Below, one piece after another: positions 50,567-60,297 of a stretch of DNA of 64,000 bases; positions within the stretch are counted from its first letter, which is position 1; every line of letters begins with the position of its first letter. Source of the stretch: Lachnospiraceae bacterium UBA7143 (GTDB taxonomy: Bacteria; Bacillota; Clostridia; Lachnospirales; Lachnospiraceae); the NCBI GenBank assembly GCA_002491905.1, contig DKWV01000048.1, positions 1-64,000 of the forward strand. Reading direction: 5' to 3'. The translations under genes were made by a program, and so were the position numbers. A model generated the notes under the pieces. That model worked only from the letters and a program-made list of their open reading frames with translations, was not told the origin of the DNA and did not search any database.

Positions 50567-52089
50567 CGTATTTCACGCTGTGCCTCCCACTCGTCCCGCG
50601 GCACGGCGACAAGCGATTTCTTTCTGAAAAACTGCGCCATTTTCTGATTCGTCCACTCTTCCTTATCGAGCGTTATGGGCATATGCACAAGCGGCTCCTG
50701 CTCTCCCACAATGAAAGGCACCACCGCGTCCTCCACACTTTCATCCGTTAAAATACGGGTAAGCTCATCCATCTGTTCCTTATAAACCGCCGCTCTCCCG
50801 GTTCGGATATAATAATAACACGCATAATCCGTACTGTTCTTCAGGTCCAAACGGCATATTCCGAGAATCAGGAAGGCCGCCGCGAAACCGGACAGATACA
50901 CCGGCAGGCGCAGTTTTTCTTCCCCGCCGCCGCTTTTTTCACAGATCCAGCCCAGCCCGTAAAGCAGACTGCCAAACAGCATAAGGATAAACACCCAGAA
51001 AATAGTATTGGGGACGCCTACGGAGACCGAACCGTCAGAGACTGATCCTCCCACGAACACCACCGGCCAGTACACCGCGCAGTGTACCATCCACAAATAC
51101 AAAATCACCAGAAGCGGACAGGGAAAATGGAGCTTCCGTCTGGGGACCGTTTCCCTCAGAATATCCCACAGCAAAACCGCAATCACAATCATAGCCGCCA
51201 TAGCCACAGGGTAATCCCAAAAAAATTTCCACATTCCTTCCGCACCCTGTGCCATCGCCTTGCCGATTGCCCGCACGATTCCGGCCGCTGTGATGTGATA
51301 TTGCGGGCCGCCCCTCACCGCATTGCCCGGAGCGAGCGCGCTGACCAGGAGCGCCGCCGTTTCCAGTGTCATCGGAATCAGCATAAAAAGCGCCCTGCGG
51401 TCTCTGAAAAAGAATAAAACCACGAAGAGCAGGAACATGCCAAGTCCGAAAATAGCCGTCAGATAATTCGTGCCGCCCAGAAGCGTCAGCCAAACGGAGG
51501 CCAGAACAAGATCCCGCTTCCGGTAATCCAGCACATAGCGCAGGAAACAGGCGCAGGCAAACATCGCAAGCGCAAGGGGCACTGTGTAATGCGCCGCCCC
51601 GTTATACCAGAAAACCGCCGAGGTCTGATAGGGCACAAACTGGATCAGCACAAGCAGAAGAACCGCATCGAGCAGCAGAAAATCCCGTTTGGAAATCTGC
51701 AGGAACCGCACCAGCAGGCAGTAGAGAAAATCCGATATGCCTCCGATCAGAAGTCCCGTCATCAGCCACGGGACAATCCAGTATGCATCGTGCGAAAAGA
51801 CTTCCGGCTGCAGTGAAAACAGGAAAACTGAAAACCAGGTACCCTGCCAGGAAAAATAGTATTTTTGCACGCTTGCACAGGCCGCCTTCAAAACCTGCCA
51901 TACCGAATGGGTATCCACCCATGACAGATGGGTCAGAAGGCCGAAGGACCAGTCGTCTCCCGATGCCCTGTCAACGCCCGCCAGCGCGAGAATGGGCAGC
52001 AGGCTTAAGGCAAAGATGACAACTGCCATCCACGTCAGCGGCGTTCTGATATTCCCTGTTTTTATGATATCTGCCCATACTCTTTTCAT
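50563..52089 (-). CDS. DUF6056-like polytopic membrane protein, probable GT-C glycosyltransferase
   Basis: 508 residues with about 12 helices. First outer loop VDRASGDDWSFGLLTH carries the Asp-Asp motif of DUF6056/GT-C proteins, followed by YYFSWQGTWFSVFLFS and later FWYNGAAHYTVPLAL. ATG at 52089 overlaps the TGA of the preceding gene by 4 bp, so it is preferred to 52143. Last gene of the EPS block before the mtnA promoter. Substrate unknown. Confidence 0.75.
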   Translation of the reverse strand: MKRVWADIIKTGNIRTPLTWMAVVIFALSLLPILALAGVDRASGDDWSFGLLTHLSWVDTHSVWQVLKAACASVQKYYFSWQGTWFSVFLFSLQPEVFSHDAYWIVPWLMTGLLIGGISDFLYCLLVRFLQISKRDFLLLDAVLLLVLIQFVPYQTSAVFWYNGAAHYTVPLALAMFACACFLRYVLDYRKRDLVLASVWLTLLGGTNYLTAIFGLGMFLLFVVLFFFRDRRALFMLIPMTLETAALLVSALAPGNAVRGGPQYHITAAGIVRAIGKAMAQGAEGMWKFFWDYPVAMAAMIVIAVLLWDILRETVPRRKLHFPCPLLVILYLWMVHCAVYWPVVFVGGSVSDGSVSVGVPNTIFWVFILMLFGSLLYGLGWICEKSGGGEEKLRLPVYLSGFAAAFLILGICRLDLKNSTDYACYYYIRTGRAAVYKEQMDELTRILTDESVEDAVVPFIVGEQEPLVHMPITLDKEEWTNQKMAQFFRKKSLVAVPRDEWEAQREIR

Positions 52090-53843
52090 TCCGCCAAATC
52101 CTCCGCGCCGCCCCAGGCCGCACCATCGCCACAAAAATACCATTCATCACAATACTTATGCGAACGCTGCAGGTGAATTTCCGACAGCTTTTTGTTTCCT
52201 GACAAAATCCGCATATTCTGCGCCGCCTTATCCTTCACGTCGTCATATCGTGGAAGATAGACCACCACCGCGTCCGCATCTGCAATGGACGGCTCCGTGA
52301 CCGGCTCCATACTTGCGGCAGAGACAAAGTACACCCTGTCGTATTCCATAAGCTCATCCGCCACAGCCCAGATACACCACTCCTCACCGGGGTTATACAC
52401 ATAGACCACGGGGATGTGCACCGCCGCCTGTTCCCTGGCAAGTAAAACATCCTCCCCGGCCTCCGGATACAGAAACACCACATCCGCCCGCACATAACTC
52501 AGCGCGACGACTGACAGACAGAGAACCACAGCAACCCCGAATATCCTCTGTCCATGACCGGCCCCCCGAGCCGGTAAAAGTCCGCCTTCCCCCTCTGCCA
52601 CGCACGTTCCCGACGACTGCCTCATAAGCCTTGCTGCTCCCAGAACCAATAACAGCACTGCAATCCCGTAAATCGGAAGCTGGTAGCGGTTGGAGGTATC
52701 ACCCAGAAGCAGTGCGGTCTTGGAGACTGCCACGAAATACCCGACAACGGCAAAGAGCAGCATATAAAATGACACGCCTTGCTGCCCGTTTTCCGTATTT
52801 CGCGTATCTCCTCTTTTCCCTGCACCGGCCACGCGCACTGCCACGGCTGCCGCCGCAAGAAACAGAAGCATCAGGCCAAGCAGACCGCCAAATACATACC
52901 TGTTCATCAGATCCCAGAAAAAGCGGAGCCGTTCAAAGGTATTGGACAGATTGAAAAAGTTCTCCGTCGCCTGCGCCCCCCGCTGTCCTTTAAACATCTG
53001 GCCCGGAAAAGCCGGATAAGTCAGGTAGGCCAGAACAAAAGCAAGCCCCTGAAAAAGACCATACCGAAGGCAGTTCCCGATTTTCCTGTCATGCCACAAA
53101 AGCCACACACAAAAAGCAGTCGCCAGAAAAAACAGAAAAATAAAATAATAATACTGTGTCAGAAATCCCACATAAGTTACCGCCGCCATAGCGATGAGCA
53201 TTCTTGTGGAAAGCCGGTTTGTTTCCCGTTCTTTTACTGGGGCCGCATTCTCCTTCCGGGCGCCGCTCTCCGGCCTCCCCGAACCACTCTGTAATCCCTG
53301 CACAGCACGTACATGCAAAACCGCGCAGAGCAACACAAAAGTGGTCAGCATCTCATACATCCTGATAAACACCACGCCGCTCATGGCCGCCGGACTGAAA
53401 CCGTAAACAAACACCGCGCAAAGCGGCAGACATCCGTTTCTCCCCGCGGCCAAATATGACAGATATGTCAGCAGGATAAGGTTAATTCCATGAAAAACCA
53501 AATTGACAGCCAGGCCGGTCCACTTGGAAAAAACGCCCGGCACTAAGGATGCCGCCGTGTGGAACACCCAGTAGTACATGGGCGGGTGCACATCCCATGA
53601 CTGCACCTGTTTTACCAGCCCGTACTGGAACCGCTGTCCCGGAAGCACCACAAACTCATCCCGGTAAGTCTCGTTTTCCATCCACTTCCCATCTTCCACG
53701 TAAAAACCGTTTGTCCGCGCGGTGGAATAGTAGGTGTAATACTCGTCCTCGTGGAAACCCTGTTTTTGGGTGCAGAACCAGAAAGCCGCCGCCATCTGCA
53801 AAAGCCAGATTATAGCGAAACATACAAAATATTTTCTTTTCAC
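52086..53843 (-). CDS. ArnT/PMT-like membrane glycosyltransferase (GT-C)
   Basis: 585 residues. After the first helix comes KQGFHEDEYYTYYSTA, with the Asp-Glu pair of GT39/ArnT-type enzymes, and later SWDVHPPMYYWVFHTA, the characteristic H-P-P motif. About 11-12 helices and a C-terminal outer domain follow. These enzymes move a sugar from a polyprenyl phosphate to an outer acceptor. Start is GTG 53843, forming a GTGA overlap with the preceding stop and having GAGG upstream; an in-frame GTG at 53864 is less likely. Confidence 0.82.
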   Translation of the reverse strand: MKRKYFVCFAIIWLLQMAAAFWFCTQKQGFHEDEYYTYYSTARTNGFYVEDGKWMENETYRDEFVVLPGQRFQYGLVKQVQSWDVHPPMYYWVFHTAASLVPGVFSKWTGLAVNLVFHGINLILLTYLSYLAAGRNGCLPLCAVFVYGFSPAAMSGVVFIRMYEMLTTFVLLCAVLHVRAVQGLQSGSGRPESGARKENAAPVKERETNRLSTRMLIAMAAVTYVGFLTQYYYFIFLFFLATAFCVWLLWHDRKIGNCLRYGLFQGLAFVLAYLTYPAFPGQMFKGQRGAQATENFFNLSNTFERLRFFWDLMNRYVFGGLLGLMLLFLAAAAVAVRVAGAGKRGDTRNTENGQQGVSFYMLLFAVVGYFVAVSKTALLLGDTSNRYQLPIYGIAVLLLVLGAARLMRQSSGTCVAEGEGGLLPARGAGHGQRIFGVAVVLCLSVVALSYVRADVVFLYPEAGEDVLLAREQAAVHIPVVYVYNPGEEWCIWAVADELMEYDRVYFVSAASMEPVTEPSIADADAVVVYLPRYDDVKDKAAQNMRILSGNKKLSEIHLQRSHKYCDEWYFCGDGAAWGGAEDLAE

Positions 53844-54829
53844 CGTCCCAACCTCATCTTCCACGCGTGCACACTCCTGACGGTTCTGGGCGCCGCAGTA
53901 AGCAGCAGCAGATATCTTCTATTTTTCCCTGTCAGATAAGGATTTTGTATGGTATCGCTTACATGCCGCCGTAAATATCCTTTCACCCTTTTATAGAAAA
54001 CATTCTTCCCATTCATCTGCGGGATAGGCACATGCAGCATATAATCCAGTCTCTGACAGAGGTTAAAGCGCACCGCATATTCGTGTAAAGCGGGATACTT
54101 CCTGTCCACAAGCTCCTGCACCTTGTCCGCATTGTCCACGATATCAAGAAACACACGTGAGAAGCTGTCCTTCGTACGTTTCCTTGTGGTGCTCTCCTGT
54201 CTGCACACCACATGGTAGCCTTGTCTCGGCAAAATACCGATCCCCGGAATCTCCTGCAGGATCTCCAGAAGCAGCCGGAAATCCTCGTTCAGCTCTCCCT
54301 CCGGGAACCTGTGCTCTGCAAAAATTTCCCTTGGAAACAGCTTCGTGCAAAAAGAACTGTCCCCCTGATGTAAGAGAAGTTCCCTGATAAAAGTTTCAGA
54401 GTCGCAGAACCGTTCTTTTTCCGGCGGCACACAGACATCCGGCAGCCGTCTCCCCTCCTCGTCCACCTCGTCGCGGGATATCTGCGCCACCGGGTACTCT
54501 CTCTCCTCCAGTGCGTGAAGCAGTTCCTCATACACATAGGAATCTATATAGTCGTCACTGTCAACAAACCCGATATAATCCCCGGACGCTATCGAAAGAC
54601 CCGCATTTCTGGCAGAAGAAGCGCCGCCGTTCTCCTTATGACGGACACGTATTCTCCCGTCCTCAGCCGCCAGCCGCTCGCAGAGCCGGTCCGTACCGTC
54701 CGTGGAGCCGTCGTCAACCAAAAGAATTTCCAGATTCTCACAAGTCTGGCCACAGAGGGAGCGCACACATCTTTCCAGACAGTCTATGGAATTGTAAACC
54801 GGCACGATCACGCTGATTTTTTTTGCCAT
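53840..54829 (-). CDS. GT2 glycosyltransferase
   Basis: 329 residues, GT-A fold: SVIVPVYNSIDCLERCVRSL, LEILLVDDGSTDGTDRLCE, NAGLSIASGDYIGFVDSDDY with the D-x-D motif, then a variable acceptor domain. No membrane segment. Coupled with the GT-C gene downstream by a 4-bp overlap; 47 bp after a GT4 gene. Donor sugar unknown. Confidence 0.92.
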   Translation of the reverse strand: MAKKISVIVPVYNSIDCLERCVRSLCGQTCENLEILLVDDGSTDGTDRLCERLAAEDGRIRVRHKENGGASSARNAGLSIASGDYIGFVDSDDYIDSYVYEELLHALEEREYPVAQISRDEVDEEGRRLPDVCVPPEKERFCDSETFIRELLLHQGDSSFCTKLFPREIFAEHRFPEGELNEDFRLLLEILQEIPGIGILPRQGYHVVCRQESTTRKRTKDSFSRVFLDIVDNADKVQELVDRKYPALHEYAVRFNLCQRLDYMLHVPIPQMNGKNVFYKRVKGYLRRHVSDTIQNPYLTGKNRRYLLLLTAAPRTVRSVHAWKMRLGR

Positions 54830-54876
54830 CTTTTCAATCTTACCTCCGCCCCGAAGCGTCCTTCAGCCACACCTTC

Positions 54877-56052
54877 TCAATCCAAAACAGGCGGCAGATC
54901 CTTTCCGGGCCTGATAATGGGTGCCGCGCTTAACGGCCCATACTCCTCCGGGCGGATTTTTCCCTGCCGCAGATCGTCCACAAACCGCAAAAGGGCGGAA
55001 GTTGCGTGATCCGCGTTCCACACATCCCGGATCGTCTCATAAGCGGCGCGTCCCATGCCCCGCCTCTCTTCCCAATGCTCAAAAAGATCCAGCACCAGCG
55101 CCTCCATCTTCTCATAACGGCCGCCGGGATAGAGCAGGCCGTTTTCCCCGTGGCGGATCAGATAGGGAGCCGCGCCCACACGGGCATCCACCACCTCCAC
55201 GCAGCCGCTGTTCATGCCCTCATTGACCACCGCGCCCCAGCCCTCCAGATGATTGCTGGTAAAGAGATGGACATGGCACTTTTCCATCACGTCCCGCACC
55301 TGATCCGGCTTCGTATAGCCGTAAAACACAAAAGAATCCGACAACCCTTCCCGCTCCGTTTCCTCCCTGATTGCAGATTCCATTTCGCCGCTGCCCAGCA
55401 TGTGCATGCGGTAAGCACATCCCTTTTTCCGCAGCGTTTTCCCAAGCCGCACTGCATACTCAGGATGTTTTAATGGAATAAACCGCCCCGCCCAGACGAT
55501 CTCAAGCGTCCCATCGTCCGGCTTCATTGCCGCAAACGCCTCGTCATCGTAAGTCCGCAGTTCGGTAAAATATCCCCACTTAAAAAGCTTGCCCGGGTAT
55601 GCGCCGATCAGATGAAAGTCCGACGCCGCGTAAGCTCCCGCACAGAGCATGCAGATATTCTCTCCCCGGTATCTGATATGCTCCCGGTACTTCGCCACAA
55701 GTCCACGCGGCGAGACCGCCTTCCACTGTCCCTCACGGTAAAGCCGTTCGCTCACGCGCAGAGTTGTCCTGCCCGACATAAGCCTCGGCGTCACAATATC
55801 TTCTCTGCCCGTCCAGCCAAAAAGCACCACATCGCTCTCCATAATCCGTTTCAGGCACTCATACTCGTCCTTGTAGAGGCACATAACATACGGTATTTCG
55901 TTTACATCAACGCTCCATCCCATCTCCACGCGCTCCGCCTCCATAGGCATGGTCTGGATGAAGGCAAAGCCCTTCCCCAACCGCTTGTAAAGCGCCTCAC
56001 AGAAGGGGAGCTGATGATGATTAATGTAATTAGACACAAACGTGAACGTCAT
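54877..56052 (-). CDS. GT4 glycosyltransferase
   Basis: 391 residues, GT-B fold. N-terminal FTFVSNYINHHQLPFCEALY is typical of one GT4 subgroup; the C-terminal half has VWAGRFIPLKHPEYAVRLG, HMLGSGEMESAI and SNHLEGWGAVVNEGMNSGC. 4-bp overlap with the GT4 gene before it. Adds a sugar in the cytoplasm, specificity unknown. Confidence 0.9.
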   Translation of the reverse strand: MTFTFVSNYINHHQLPFCEALYKRLGKGFAFIQTMPMEAERVEMGWSVDVNEIPYVMCLYKDEYECLKRIMESDVVLFGWTGREDIVTPRLMSGRTTLRVSERLYREGQWKAVSPRGLVAKYREHIRYRGENICMLCAGAYAASDFHLIGAYPGKLFKWGYFTELRTYDDEAFAAMKPDDGTLEIVWAGRFIPLKHPEYAVRLGKTLRKKGCAYRMHMLGSGEMESAIREETEREGLSDSFVFYGYTKPDQVRDVMEKCHVHLFTSNHLEGWGAVVNEGMNSGCVEVVDARVGAAPYLIRHGENGLLYPGGRYEKMEALVLDLFEHWEERRGMGRAAYETIRDVWNADHATSALLRFVDDLRQGKIRPEEYGPLSAAPIIRPGKDLPPVLD

Positions 56053-57335
56053 TCTAACATCTCCCGGTAAATATGCATCAGGCGGTAATAGTTCTGGTCC
56101 GCATCATGGTTGACACGGGCATGTTTTCTCGCGTTATCGGAGAGCCTGTCCACAATGGCCTCCTTGGTAAACACCTCCATAATGCAGTCCGCCAGCGCAT
56201 CCACATCTCCGGGCGGGTAGAGAAACCCGTCACCGCCGTCCGTCAGAATATTATGTATGCCGCCCACGTTTGCCGCCACACAGGGCACGCCCAAAAGCAT
56301 CGCTTCACCCACGGAATTGGGAGAATTTTCCAGCACCGAAGGACAGACAAATACCTGGCAGCTCAGATACTGTTTCTTCATTTCCTCCGCATCAATCCGC
56401 CCAAGCATGTTGACCTTTTCCTCCAGATGGTTCTCCCGGATCAGCTTTTTTAAATATTTGCCGTATGCAGGCAGCTTAAGCGCGTCCTTCCATGTCTCAG
56501 CCCTCAGAATATCCGCTCCCGCCACATAGACCTCCGTATCCGGGAACTGCTCCAGGATCTTCGGCATCGCCTGTAACAGATAATGGAAGCCTTTCAGCGG
56601 ATAGTCGCCCTGACTCAAAAAAATCCGATGGGTCTGGCAGTTATATTTACTCCACCTGTCACGGTAAAATACACTGCGCAGCGTTTCGTTCAGAAAATGG
56701 TAAGTCGCATCGGGATTAATCTTCGCCGTCTCAACCCGGTCAAAATCCGTGCGTCCCGCAATGTGCCCCACCCGCTTAATGGCCTCGATCTCATACTCGC
56801 CGCGCTTCTCGAACTTTTTTTGCTGCTGCCTGATGCTGTCCTTCCTGACCCTGTCACGGAAAGTGCTCTGTCTTTGCACTTTCACGGGCAGGTCCGCCAT
56901 ATATACCTTGGCGATCGCGGAAACCAGACCCTGGATGCCGACAAGCGTTCTCTCCGGCCGGCCGAAAACCTTAATTGACGCGAGCGCATGGGGAAACTCC
57001 GTGCCGAACACATGCAGGATATCCGGCTCAAAGTCATTGATAATAAGCTCAAAATGTTTTTCCAGCTCAAAATCATAGCGCTCCGGTGCCGCCAGATCCT
57101 CCACAAAGCCGTAGCAGTGGCAGGAAATATTTTCTCCCAGAGGCATCATCCTGTCAAAGTTCCCCAGCGATTCATCCACCGGAAACGCAATGCCCAGCTC
57201 GATGCGGTTTCTCTCCTGCTCCATCACCACCCGGTCAAGAAGTCCTGAAAGCCATCCCTCCCTGTTGCTGCAGGGAAGATTTAATCTTTTGGCAATCGCC
57301 GGCAGCATGATGTTGCACACCCATAATACCTTCAT
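56049..57335 (-). CDS. GT4 glycosyltransferase
   Basis: 428 residues, GT-B fold. VLWVCNIMLPAIAKRL at the start, RIFLSQGDYPLKGFHYLLQA and SVLENSPNSVGEAMLLGVPCV as donor site with E-x7-E, then FLYPPGD. ATG at 57335 has GGAGGTACG upstream. Part of a run of four glycosyltransferases (53840-58257). Specificity unknown. Confidence 0.9.
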   Translation of the reverse strand: MKVLWVCNIMLPAIAKRLNLPCSNREGWLSGLLDRVVMEQERNRIELGIAFPVDESLGNFDRMMPLGENISCHCYGFVEDLAAPERYDFELEKHFELIINDFEPDILHVFGTEFPHALASIKVFGRPERTLVGIQGLVSAIAKVYMADLPVKVQRQSTFRDRVRKDSIRQQQKKFEKRGEYEIEAIKRVGHIAGRTDFDRVETAKINPDATYHFLNETLRSVFYRDRWSKYNCQTHRIFLSQGDYPLKGFHYLLQAMPKILEQFPDTEVYVAGADILRAETWKDALKLPAYGKYLKKLIRENHLEEKVNMLGRIDAEEMKKQYLSCQVFVCPSVLENSPNSVGEAMLLGVPCVAANVGGIHNILTDGGDGFLYPPGDVDALADCIMEVFTKEAIVDRLSDNARKHARVNHDADQNYYRLMHIYREMLE

Positions 57336-57399
57336 CTGATCGTACCTCCATATAAATTCTTGACTCGACTAAACGTTTCTACGGCAGGGCTTCGCAAAT

Positions 57400-58257
57400 C
57401 TACCGCTGCGTTCCCCCATACAGTCCCGCCTTTATCTTCTGATAAACTCCCGCCGTTGCCTCGTGGGATGCCAGAAATGTCCGAAGCGGCGCAAGCGTCA
57501 AAATCATAATCATCCTGTACTGTAAAATCCGTCCACGGCTCATGTATTTTTTCACAATATGCACATGTTCCGCGGCGGACCGTCTTCTGTTCTCCCCGCT
57601 TTCCGAAAAGCCTTCTCCCTCGTAAGATGCCACGGTAAGCGGCATATAAACCGTAATGGCATGGGCCCTGTAATGGCACCAGAGAAAATGCTCGTAATCC
57701 GCGCGGACTCTGTAGCATGTCCGAAAGCCCCGCTTCACAAGGAGTCTTCTGTCATAGAAACACGCCTGATGACAGGGTACATTGCGGTAGCAGGCAAAAT
57801 CATCTATCACGGGATTGGACATCACATGCGCGCCCGTGGCCCGCTCTCTGATATTACCGTAGAAAATCCGGGGCGGCCGCCTCTTCCCCTTTCCCTGCTT
57901 CTGCACACTGTCCTTATGGCACGCACGGTCACATTTTTCGATCTCCCGTTTTACTTTCGCAAGCACTTCTTCGTCTGCAAAGTAATCGCCGCAGTTTAAG
58001 AAAAACAGATACTTTCCCCCCGCGTGGGAAACCGCCCGGTTCATGGCGTCATAAATCCCCTCATCCCGCTCCCGGAAGAGCTTTAAATCCGCTCCGGCAG
58101 ACAACCGCTCCACCGAACCGTCCGTGGAGAGACCGTCCTGCACGATGATCTCATAATCGTCTTCCGTCTGCTCCCGGATGCTTGCAATCGTTTTGTGTAA
58201 TTTTTCGCCCGCGTTGTAGCAGACCACGATAATGCTAAACGTTTTTTTAGTTGACAT
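57400..58257 (-). CDS. GT2 glycosyltransferase
   Basis: 285 residues. FSIIVVCYNAGEKLHKTIAS, YEIIVQDGLSTDGSVE and ERDEGIYDAMNRAVSHAGG, a wording typical of WcaA-like GT2 enzymes with K/R-G-IYDAMN, then LNCGDYF. An insert rich in Lys and Arg (KQGKGKRRPPR) at about 120-130. Overlaps the EpsG-like gene by 11 bp. Specificity unknown. Confidence 0.9.
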   Translation of the reverse strand: MSTKKTFSIIVVCYNAGEKLHKTIASIREQTEDDYEIIVQDGLSTDGSVERLSAGADLKLFRERDEGIYDAMNRAVSHAGGKYLFFLNCGDYFADEEVLAKVKREIEKCDRACHKDSVQKQGKGKRRPPRIFYGNIRERATGAHVMSNPVIDDFACYRNVPCHQACFYDRRLLVKRGFRTCYRVRADYEHFLWCHYRAHAITVYMPLTVASYEGEGFSESGENRRRSAAEHVHIVKKYMSRGRILQYRMIMILTLAPLRTFLASHEATAGVYQKIKAGLYGGTQR

Positions 58258-59476
58258 CTGACAAAATCTCCACCATCTCGTGAAAGAAAAATGTTTTGTA
58301 GGGCAGGATCAACACCCCGTCATTTGCTCCCTTTTTCAAATACATGGCGAAGTACAGCACCGCCGCCACAAGAATGCCCGCCCGGAAAAGCCGCCGCCAT
58401 TTTTTATCCGGCACCGCTTTTAAAAGCATCGGCAGAAACAAAATCTGGCTCACCATCAGATAATATCCAATCCGCGAAATAATGGGCAGAAAGGAGCAGA
58501 ATACATACAGAATGAGCGCACCCAGATTTAAATAGGTGTAAAACCACAAACGCCGGTTCCACTCTTTCTCCTGCTCTATCATTGTGACATTTTTTTCACC
58601 ATTTATGCCTATTTCGCACGCGGTATTTTTTGTAATTTCAACACTTTCCCTTTCTCCTGCCGTTATGGATTTTTGTCCATCTTCCCGGCGCCGCATCAGA
58701 TACACAATCCCTGCAAAGCCCAGAACAGCCGCACATCGCAGAATGCTGATGTAGCTTGTGCCGCCTTCCAGATACTCCGTGTCCTCATACGTCGGATACA
58801 GAAATACCACCAACTTTAAATAAAAATCCTGCATAAACAAAAAGGTGGTGCAGAAAGCTGCAGCTATGGCAAGCTGCCATTTTTTCCACGGCAGCGATGC
58901 CAGGAAATAAAGAGGTATTACTACCAGAAGCGACTTGTGGAAAGCCGCGCCCAGAACAATCAGGACCACAAATCTTCCCCACTGCCTTCGCAGCACAAAC
59001 TTCATGGAGTAAAGTGCAAGGGCAAGCGCCAGATAATAGCGCACTGTGCTGAACGTCTGGAAATAATACCCCAACGTCATAAAAAGGAAAAACGTCAGCC
59101 CGAATTCATCGCTCTGCTCATACATGGCAAGCAGGAAAAACAACGCTGTCGCAAAGGAATAAAACGCAAATACCAGCAGAAAATTTTCATATCCCGACAG
59201 CCCGTAAATCAGCTTGACCAGAAGATTAAATCCGATCTCCGTAGGCACGTAGGCGTCGCAGTTGACCAGATGCATGAACTCCACATACTTCGCATAATCA
59301 TTTCCCACATTGAGCCTGCATGCGGAGAGCAAAAACAGAATCAGAAAAATCGCTGTCAGACAGACACGGTTACAGAGCCGCTGCCTGGTAAGCGTATGGG
59401 ATTGTCTTGCCTCATGGCTGTCCACCAGGCTTGCAAGAAGCGCCGTGACAACCGCAACCGTGATATATAAAATCAT
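58247..59476 (-). CDS. EpsG-family membrane protein, likely polysaccharide polymerase
   Basis: 409 residues with about 10 helices. CRLNVGNDYAKYVEFMHLV, YYLALALALYSMKFVLRRQW and AAFHKSLLVVIPLYFL match the EpsG family, thought to act like Wzy in polymerising repeat units outside the membrane. A soluble insert of about 40 residues (GQKSITAGERESVEITK) near residue 270 is unusual. ATG at 59476 overlaps the upstream stop by 4 bp and has GGGAGG; a start at 59566 is rejected. Confidence 0.88.
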   Translation of the reverse strand: MILYITVAVVTALLASLVDSHEARQSHTLTRQRLCNRVCLTAIFLILFLLSACRLNVGNDYAKYVEFMHLVNCDAYVPTEIGFNLLVKLIYGLSGYENFLLVFAFYSFATALFFLLAMYEQSDEFGLTFFLFMTLGYYFQTFSTVRYYLALALALYSMKFVLRRQWGRFVVLIVLGAAFHKSLLVVIPLYFLASLPWKKWQLAIAAAFCTTFLFMQDFYLKLVVFLYPTYEDTEYLEGGTSYISILRCAAVLGFAGIVYLMRRREDGQKSITAGERESVEITKNTACEIGINGEKNVTMIEQEKEWNRRLWFYTYLNLGALILYVFCSFLPIISRIGYYLMVSQILFLPMLLKAVPDKKWRRLFRAGILVAAVLYFAMYLKKGANDGVLILPYKTFFFHEMVEILSDVN

Positions 59477-60255
59477 CTGCCGCGCGCCTCCCGCACGCCT
59501 GCCCGCATGATACAAAATGCTTTCCTGACCGAAATTTCCCGGCACATGGTTTTTCTGTGCACCCACAAAAACCGCAGGGAAAGAGGCAGCGCCAGTTTCC
59601 CGTAGAGATAATGATAGAGCACACCTCTGTCGTGGAAAAACTTTTCATGGTAGCCGGAGAACCATGTGGACTCCCGTTCCTGCTCTCTGCCAATACATGT
59701 AGTATGCGCATAAATTCTAAGACCCGCTTTCAGGCAGTCCCTTAAAAACAGGCTGTCTTCCCCGTTGCTGTACTTTGCGCCGCCGCCGAAAAGCAGCGAA
59801 TACTGCACGTTCGCCCTGCGCAGGGCGGAAAGCCTGCCCGAAATGCTGTATGCCGGATATCTGCCGTAATTGCGGTAAGTAATCCTGCGGACTTCCCGGT
59901 TCCAGTAGGTTCTGCGGGACGGCGCCACTTCCACGTTAAAGAGGATCATGTCCGCGTCGGGCAGAGACTCATAAGCCCTGCGAATCTTCTTCTCATAATC
60001 CGGCGACAGTATAATATCTTCATCGGAAAACAGGACCACGTCCCCGGATGCATGTAAAAGCGCGGTATTGCGGCTTAAGCCCACACCCCGTTCCGGCATG
60101 GAAAAGCATTTCACGCTCCCGCCCTGCACTGCAACCGTCTCATAACCATAACAGTCACACTGGTTTACGAGTACCCCATCCGCAGCTATATTCATCTGTG
60201 AAATAAGCTCCGCGGCATTTTTGTCAACCGCCGAGACCAAAACCTCAAGCTTCAT
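59473..60255 (-). CDS. GT2-family glycosyltransferase
   Basis: 260 residues. EVLVSAVDKNAAELISQMNI, GVGLSRNTALLHASGDVVLF and SDEDIILSPDY (D-x-D equivalent) followed by ISGRLSALRRANVQYSLLFG and SNGEDSLFLRDCLKAGL. Fits a GT2 group common in Firmicute capsule loci. ATG at 60255 is chosen because the GT-A domain begins there; an ATG at 60291 is possible, neither with a strong ribosome site. It lies between the Wzz-like and EpsG-like genes. Confidence 0.85.
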   Translation of the reverse strand: MKLEVLVSAVDKNAAELISQMNIAADGVLVNQCDCYGYETVAVQGGSVKCFSMPERGVGLSRNTALLHASGDVVLFSDEDIILSPDYEKKIRRAYESLPDADMILFNVEVAPSRRTYWNREVRRITYRNYGRYPAYSISGRLSALRRANVQYSLLFGGGAKYSNGEDSLFLRDCLKAGLRIYAHTTCIGREQERESTWFSGYHEKFFHDRGVLYHYLYGKLALPLSLRFLWVHRKTMCREISVRKAFCIMRAGVREARGR

Positions 60256-60297
60256 CGTTACCCCAGTCTCTTTCCTGACAGCCCAGCACATCTTCGT

